23,670 nucleotides of DNA, from positions 1 to 23,670 of the forward strand of contig CAYWMD010000083.1 in the NCBI GenBank assembly GCA_964458575.1, in the 5' to 3' direction. Source of the DNA: CAYWMD01 sp964458575. GTDB taxonomy: Bacteria > Verrucomicrobiota > Verrucomicrobiia > Limisphaerales > JADLHS01. Under the pieces are notes generated by a model that was given only the letters and a program-made list of their open reading frames with translations, was not told the DNA's origin and searched no databases. Positions 23,555 to 23,670 of this stretch are shown one piece after another. Within the stretch, counting starts at the first letter, position 1. The number at the start of each line of letters is the position of its first letter. A program made the position numbers and the translations under genes.

Positions 23555-23670
23555 GCCTGGTCGTGGGCTTGTTGCGCCGTTGACCCCTGCTGCATCAATT
23601 GCGTGCGAAGCGTGGCCATTTCGTCCTTCGTCTTTTCCTCCGCTTCCAGAAGCATCTGGTGCAGGCGTCC
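23506..23670 (-). CDS. 3' end of an upstream element gene (partial)
   Basis: Only the last 54 codons are in the window. They read GRLHQMLLEAEEKTKDEMAT, then AQQAHDQAWEMVREKYILLP and PEE before TAG at 23506-23508. The sequence is strongly helical, with the '...AxExVxxxYxxLPPEE' ending that I have seen on small proteins next to element-borne helicases; I cannot name a function. It overlaps the start of the methyltransferase/helicase gene by 49 bp in another frame, which suggests one transcript. The 5' part lies beyond the window. Confidence 0.7.
   Translation of the reverse strand, partial: GRLHQMLLEAEEKTKDEMATLRTQLMQQGSTAQQAHDQAWEMVREKYILLPPEE

Overview
The window looks like a Verrucomicrobiota chromosome, probably a Pedosphaera/Limisphaerales-like lineage. 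This is an inference from protein style only: a secreted repeat protein ending in a 'LTSTN...W..VATNTF...QFFRILVP' tail, a PQQ-type beta-propeller protein, a tyrosine integrase with the LGNS...HY box, few Shine-Dalgarno sites in the core genes, and families of palindromic intergenic repeats. No rRNA or other decisive marker is present.

Layout. (1) 1-3782: the end of an integrated element inserted at the 3' end of a tRNA-Val(CAC) gene. It carries a tyrosine integrase, a decayed cargo-gene fragment, and a tightly coupled leftward operon: excisionase-like HTH protein, an unlisted 49-aa protein, a 364-aa protein of unknown function whose 3' part holds iteron-like DNA repeats, and a 172-aa HTH protein. 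The far end of the element lies outside the window. (2) 3783-6817: two small membrane-protein genes, a decayed GH29 alpha-L-fucosidase relic, and a membrane-anchored proline-rich protein. (3) 6818-10684: cofactor genes on the minus strand, panC - unknown 180-aa gene - nadB. This apparent operon is interrupted between the last two genes by a divergently oriented RHH/PIN (VapBC-like) toxin-antitoxin module. A 74-bp relic of the nadB 5' end, with a stop at codon 6, sits on the far side of the module, so the insertion left a partial duplication. (4) 10685-18033: a glutaredoxin-like gene with a clear terminator, glycerate kinase, a secreted PQQ-like protein, a large secreted SBBP-type repeat protein with an ASH domain, and bioD. 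REP-like palindromic elements of three sequence families lie between these genes, and two of them supply the stop codon of the neighbouring gene. (5) 18154-23670: a tRNA-Arg(ACG) gene followed by a second mobile region: an excisionase-like HTH gene, a 1622-aa DarB-like N6-methyltransferase/helicase, and the 3' end of another gene. No integrase is visible at this tRNA boundary.

How it fits together. NadB, PanC and BioD make precursors of NAD, CoA and biotin, so the core segment is ordinary housekeeping with scattered positions. The main novelty is architectural: the toxin-antitoxin insertion with a nadB scar, repeats that rewrite gene ends, and an origin-like repeat cluster inside the first element. 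I did not find a complete system that I can call new with confidence.
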